Source of the DNA: Pseudoxanthomonas helianthi
Lineage (GTDB): Bacteria > Pseudomonadota > Gammaproteobacteria > Xanthomonadales > Xanthomonadaceae
NCBI RefSeq assembly: GCF_017939625.1
Contig: NZ_JAGKTC010000003.1
Location: forward strand, 310,001 to 374,000
Length of the DNA: 64,000 nucleotides
Direction of reading: 5' to 3'
Position 1 is the first letter of the stretch. Each line of letters opens with the position of its first letter. Below, piece by piece: positions 60,736 through 64,000 of this stretch. The translations under genes and the position numbers were made by a program. The notes beneath the pieces were generated by a model. It saw nothing but the letters and a program-made list of their open reading frames with translations, did no database searches and was not told the DNA's origin.

Positions 60736-61124
60736 GCGAATCCCACCACGACCACAACCACGACCACGACGCCCACCACGAGGAAGGCGGCCACGCCCAC
60801 GTGACCCTGCGCGGCTACGTCACCGGCTTCCTGCTTTCGGTGGTGCTGACGGCGATCCCGTTCTGGCTGATCATGGGCAAGGTCATCGCCAATCCGGGCA
60901 TGGCGGCCGCGGTGATCCTGGCCTTCGCCGCGGTGCAGATCGTCGTGCACATGATCTATTTCCTGCACATGAACACCAAGTCGGAAGGCGGCTGGAACAT
61001 GCTGGCGCTGATCTTCACCCTGGTGCTGGTGGTCATCACCCTGGCCGGTTCGATGTGGGTCATGCACCACATGAACAGCAACATGATGCCGGCCTCGGCG
61101 CACGACATGCGCAACATGCCTTGA
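60732..61124 (+). CDS. cyoD: Cytochrome o ubiquinol oxidase subunit IV with a His-rich N-terminus
   Basis: A 130-residue, three-helix accessory subunit ([51 protein letters not shown]). The first ~23 residues are unusually rich in His (12 His) with Asp/Glu, in front of the normal start of the fold, and the C-terminus ends in Met/His. This end could bind metal such as copper. It closes the cyoABCD set. SURF1 follows 29 bases later. Confidence 0.94.
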   Translation: MSESHHDHNHDHDAHHEEGGHAHVTLRGYVTGFLLSVVLTAIPFWLIMGKVIANPGMAAAVILAFAAVQIVVHMIYFLHMNTKSEGGWNMLALIFTLVLVVITLAGSMWVMHHMNSNMMPASAHDMRNMP

Positions 61125-61153
61125 GACCGAGGTCGAACGGAGAGGAATGGGGC

Positions 61154-61867
61154 GTGCGTACCGTCGTTTTCCTCTCCTTGCTGGCGCTGGCGTTCGTCGG
61201 ATTCTGCTCGCTCGGCGCCTGGCAGGTGCAGCGCCTGCAATGGAAGCGCGAACTGATCGAGCGCGTGGATGCGCGCATCCACGCCCCGCCTGTTCCCATA
61301 CCGCCGAAGGCCGATTGGCCGAACGTTTCCGCGCCGCGCGACGAATACCGGCGCGTGGCCGTCGAAGGCCGTTACCTGCCCGCCCACGACGCCCGCGTGC
61401 AGGCCGTCACCGAGCGCGGCCCCGGGTGGTGGCTGCTGACTCCGTTGCGCACCGATGCGGGCGAGGTGGTGCTGGTCAATCGGGGTTTCGTGCCGAACGA
61501 CTGGCGCGGCGATGCCACGCCCGCCGGCGACCGCGCGCGCGTCATCGGCCTCTTGCGATTGAGCGAACCGCGCGGCGGCTTCCTGCGCCGCAACGATCCG
61601 GCGCGGGATCGCTGGTATTCGCGCGACGTGGCGGCGATCGCCCGAGCGCGGGGACTGGGCGAAGTGGCGCCCTTCTTCGTCGACGCCGAACGCGATGCCT
61701 CCGGCCCGGAGTGGCCCGCCGGCGGCATGACCGTGGTGCGCTTCCGCAACCAGCACCTGCAATACGCGCTGACCTGGTTTGCCTTGGCCCTGCTGTCGCT
61801 TTACGGCGGTTGGCGCGTGTTTTCGTCCGGGCGACGTTTGCGGCACCATGGCGGCTTCCGCGAATGA
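61154..61867 (+). CDS. SURF1-family oxidase assembly protein
   Basis: A 237-residue inner-membrane protein with one helix at each end (~3-20 and ~205-225) and a periplasmic domain. FCSLGAWQVQRLQWK is the SURF1 N-terminal signature, and GWWLLTPLRTDAGEVVLVNRGFVP and NQHLQYALTWFALAL the central and C-terminal ones. SURF1 helps insert haem a/o into terminal oxidases. GTG start at 61154. Placement after cyoD implies a role in maturing this quinol oxidase. Confidence 0.92.
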   Translation: MRTVVFLSLLALAFVGFCSLGAWQVQRLQWKRELIERVDARIHAPPVPIPPKADWPNVSAPRDEYRRVAVEGRYLPAHDARVQAVTERGPGWWLLTPLRTDAGEVVLVNRGFVPNDWRGDATPAGDRARVIGLLRLSEPRGGFLRRNDPARDRWYSRDVAAIARARGLGEVAPFFVDAERDASGPEWPAGGMTVVRFRNQHLQYALTWFALALLSLYGGWRVFSSGRRLRHHGGFRE

Positions 61868-61879
61868 TCGCCCTGGCCG

Positions 61880-63229
61880 ATGCCGCTTTCCCCCGCCGCC
61901 CATCCTGATCTCCCGCCGTCGCGCGGTTCCCAACAGCCTGATCGCTGGTCGAGTGCGGGTCTGCGCAACCTGCAGCAGCTGATCCAGTTGCGCTGGATCG
62001 CCGTGGTCGGCCAGGTGTTGGCCATCGCCTTCGTCCATTTCGGCCTGCGCATCGCCCTGCCGCTGGAGCCGATGCTGTGGGTGCTGGCTGCGCTGGTCGC
62101 CTATAACGTCGCCAGCCAGTTCGTGCTGAAGCGGCGCAAGCGGGTCGCCAACCGCGCCCTGCTGCTCGCACTGCTGGTCGACGTGGCCACGCTGACCGCG
62201 CAACTGCACTACAGCGGTGGGCTGACCAACCCGTTCGTGTTCCTGTTCCTGTTGCATGTGGTGCTGGGCGCGGTGCTGCTGCGCACGGCGGCGAGCTGGG
62301 TCGTCGCCGCCGCGACCACGGGTTGCCTGTTGTGGCTGGCGCTGTATCCGGGGCCGGTCACCGTTGCGACCGACTTGTCGCAGGGGCTCGACTCGCTGTA
62401 CGTGCAAGGCCTGGTAATCTGCTTCGCGCTGGTCGCGGTACTGCTGGTGGTGTTCATCACCCGCATCGGCCGGATCCTGCGCGAGCGCGACGCCCGCCTC
62501 GCGGCCATGCGCCAGCGCGCCGCCGAAGAAGAACACATCGTGCGCATGGGTTTGCTCGCCTCGGGCGCAGCGCATGAACTGGGCACGCCGCTTTCGACGC
62601 TGGCGGTGATCCTCGGCGACTGGCAGCACCTGCCCCACTTCGCCTCCGATCCCGAACTGCTGCAGGACGTGGTGGAGATGCAGGCGCAGGTGCTGCGTTG
62701 CAAGGCGATCGTCACCGGCATCCTGCAATCGGCCGGCGAAACCCGCGGCGAAGCGCCGGAACAGGTGCGCCTGCGCGATTTCTTCGACGAGCTGGCCGAG
62801 GAATGGCTGAACACGCGTCCGGTGCAGCGATTCGACTATGCGAACCAATGCGCGGAAAATCCGCTGATCGTCTCCGATGCGGGACTGAAGCAGATGATCG
62901 CCAACGTGCTGGACAATGCGCTGGAAGCCTCGCCGAAACGCGTGGCGATGAACGTTGCGCTGGCCGAGGGCGACGTCGTGGTCGAAGTCGCCGACCACGG
63001 CCCCGGTTTCGCGCCGGCGATGCTGGCCCAACTGGGCAAGCCCTACCAGTCCAGCAAGGACGAACCCGGCCACGGGCTGGGCCTGTTTCTGTCGGTCAAC
63101 GTCGCCCGCAGCCTGGGCGGCACCTTGACCGCGCGCAATGCCACGCAGGGCGCCGTGGTGACAGTGACCTTGCCGTTGTCGGCGCTGACGCTCGACGGCG
63201 AAGAAGAGGATGCGGACGATGCCGAATGA
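61880..63229 (+). CDS. regB: RegB/PrrB-type redox-sensing histidine kinase
   Basis: A 449-residue membrane kinase. Six transmembrane helices (~36-195) enclose GGLTNPF at ~113-119, the quinone-binding motif of RegB. The H-box AAHELGTPLST has His232, and the redox-active Cys equivalent is in VLRCKAIVTGIL (Cys274). ATPase N, G1 and G2 boxes follow (NVLDNALEA, DHGPGFAP, GHGLGLFL). It should sense the quinone pool or redox state. Its gene lies directly after the cyo/SURF1 genes and overlaps the response regulator gene by 11 bases. Confidence 0.92.
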   Translation: MPLSPAAHPDLPPSRGSQQPDRWSSAGLRNLQQLIQLRWIAVVGQVLAIAFVHFGLRIALPLEPMLWVLAALVAYNVASQFVLKRRKRVANRALLLALLVDVATLTAQLHYSGGLTNPFVFLFLLHVVLGAVLLRTAASWVVAAATTGCLLWLALYPGPVTVATDLSQGLDSLYVQGLVICFALVAVLLVVFITRIGRILRERDARLAAMRQRAAEEEHIVRMGLLASGAAHELGTPLSTLAVILGDWQHLPHFASDPELLQDVVEMQAQVLRCKAIVTGILQSAGETRGEAPEQVRLRDFFDELAEEWLNTRPVQRFDYANQCAENPLIVSDAGLKQMIANVLDNALEASPKRVAMNVALAEGDVVVEVADHGPGFAPAMLAQLGKPYQSSKDEPGHGLGLFLSVNVARSLGGTLTARNATQGAVVTVTLPLSALTLDGEEEDADDAE

Positions 63230-63761
63230 TGGCGACAAGCGGCTGTTGATCGTCGAGGACGATGCCGCCTTCGCCCGCACGCTGGCGCGCTCGTTCGAGC
63301 GCCGGGGCTACGCGGTTCGCCAAGCCGACGGGCTGGAGGCCCTGCAGTCCTTGCTCGACGAATTCCCACCCACCCACGCCGTCGTCGACTTGAAGCTGGC
63401 CGGCGGCGATTCTGGACTGGCCTGCGTCAAGGCGCTGCACGCGCACGACCCGCAGATGCGCATCGTGGTGCTGACCGGCTACGCCAGCATCGCCACCGCG
63501 GTCGAGGCGATCAAGCTCGGCGCGCGCCATTACTTGGCCAAGCCTTCGAACAGCGACGACATCGAGGAAGCGTTCAAGCGCAACGAGGGCGATGCAGAAG
63601 TCGGCCTGACCGAGCGCAAGACTTCGATCAAGACGCTGGAGTGGGAACGCATCCACGAGACTTTGGCCGAAACCGGCTTCAATATCTCCGAGACCGCGCG
63701 GCGGTTGGGCATGCATCGACGGACGCTTGCCCGCAAGCTGGACAAGCAGCGGATCAAATAG
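63219..63761 (+). CDS. regA: RegA/PrrA-type response regulator
   Basis: A 180-residue response regulator. The receiver domain (~6-115) has the acidic VEDDAAF, phospho-acceptor Asp at ~57 in VVDLKL, TGYAS and the switch Lys in HYLAKP. The C-terminal Fis-like helix-turn-helix (NISETARRLGMHRRTLARKL) matches RegA. The second ATG (63219) is preferred over 63210 for ribosome-site spacing. It probably controls redox-dependent genes such as the adjacent cyo set. Confidence 0.92.
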   Translation: MPNDGDKRLLIVEDDAAFARTLARSFERRGYAVRQADGLEALQSLLDEFPPTHAVVDLKLAGGDSGLACVKALHAHDPQMRIVVLTGYASIATAVEAIKLGARHYLAKPSNSDDIEEAFKRNEGDAEVGLTERKTSIKTLEWERIHETLAETGFNISETARRLGMHRRTLARKLDKQRIK

Positions 63762-63775
63762 CCAGGACCACCCAT

Positions 63776-63847
63776 GTGGGAGCGACGTAAGTCGCGAAGC
63801 TTTTGCATTTCCGTCACCAAAAGCCTCGCGACTTACGTCGCTCCCAC
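63776..63847. repeat. Palindromic intergenic repeat, copy 4 (near-perfect hairpin)
   Basis: GTGGGAGCGACGTAAGTCGC begins the left arm; the right arm ends GCGACTTACGTCGCTCCCAC. With the inner AGCTTTTG/CAAAAGCC part the stem reaches about 30 bp, with one mismatch and a 12-base loop. Confidence 0.88.
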
Positions 63848-63872
63848 GACGAATTTTCTCGCTTGGATAAAC

Positions 63873-63900
63873 AAAAAAGCCCGGCATTGCCGGGCTTCTT
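63873..63900. terminator. Bidirectional terminator between regA and sdhB
   Basis: The stem GCCCGGC/GCCGGGC extends by AA/TT and is flanked by AAAAAA and TTCTTCG. The long A tract makes it strongest for the minus-strand sdhB transcript. Confidence 0.85.
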
Positions 63901-63920
63901 CGTTGCGTGCGAACCGATGA

Positions 63921-64000
63921 TCAGGCCGTGCGCGCCAGCATCAGCTTCTTGATCTCGGCGATGGCCAGCGCGGGGTTCAAACCCTTCGGGCAGGTCCGCG
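63921..64000 (-). CDS. sdhB: Succinate dehydrogenase iron-sulfur subunit, C-terminal end
   Basis: Only the last 26 codons are in the window. They read RTCPKGLNPALAIAEIKKLM, ending LARTA and TGA. The CPKGLNP motif holds the last cluster-ligating Cys of SdhB and is diagnostic. The rest of the sdh operon would lie to the right. sdhE, normally next to it, is about 8.4 kb to the left on the same strand. Confidence 0.95.
   Translation of the reverse strand, partial: RTCPKGLNPALAIAEIKKLMLARTA

Overview
This is a contiguous piece of a GC-rich gammaproteobacterial chromosome, almost certainly from the Xanthomonadaceae/Lysobacteraceae (Xanthomonas, Lysobacter, Luteimonas, Pseudoxanthomonas or a relative). 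Three things point there: a xanthomonadin-type aryl-polyene pigment operon with a halogenase-like gene, the housekeeping gene order (der-bamB-yfgM-rodZ-pilW-rlmN-ndk; galU-capD-lapB-ihfB-rpsA-cmk; lolC-lolD-ygfX-sdhE), and short palindromic intergenic repeats with GGGAGCG-type arms. Genus cannot be fixed from the sequence alone.

Region 1 (1-13251, minus strand) is one long, tightly overlapping aryl-polyene operon running off the left edge. It begins with a ketosynthase-like chain-length factor lacking the catalytic Cys. Then come a 1-acylglycerol-phosphate-type acyltransferase, two acyl carrier proteins, a COG4648 membrane protein, an AMP-ligase fused to an ApeI-type dehydratase domain, a family 2 glycosyltransferase, an LpxL-type acyltransferase, an MIO-type aromatic ammonia-lyase, a thioesterase, a LolA-like carrier, an RND/MMPL exporter, a flavin halogenase-like protein, a DUF3261 lipoprotein and a ketosynthase. 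Together they would build, tailor, attach and export a membrane-anchored, possibly brominated, aryl polyene.

Region 2 (13341-31235) holds tRNA-Ala and tRNA-Glu, the divergent ppsR/ppsA pair (PEP synthase and its bifunctional regulator), an MscS channel, orn, a GNAT-TadA fusion, guaA, guaB, folD, an LtrA-like membrane protein, an SDR/LysR divergent pair, a DUF2272 protein and a rhodanese-MoeB fusion. Three of the four palindromic repeats lie here.

Region 3 (31285-38425) is the der-bamB-yfgM-rodZ-pilW-rlmN-ndk block for GTPase-dependent ribosome assembly, outer-membrane assembly, cell shape, type IV pili and tRNA/rRNA methylation. The ndk leader carries an intrinsic terminator. Region 4 (38384-42752) is a fatty-acid beta-oxidation module: a PsrA-like TetR repressor with a perfect CAAAC-N4-GTTTG operator, then fadB- and fadA-type genes. 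Region 5 (42768-52816) covers csaA, a FAD amine/amino-acid oxidase, surface-polysaccharide genes (galU, capD/wbpM-like, WecA/MraY-like), lapB, ihfB, rpsA, cmk and type-B rpmJ.

Region 6 (52841-64000) holds lolD, lolC/E, ygfX and sdhE on the minus strand. An MFS transporter and a plus-strand respiratory module (cyoABCD quinol oxidase, SURF1, RegB/RegA-type redox two-component system) follow, and the last 80 bases are the C-terminus of sdhB. No CRISPR array, insertion sequence or prophage was seen. No gene-free stretch exceeds 300 bases.
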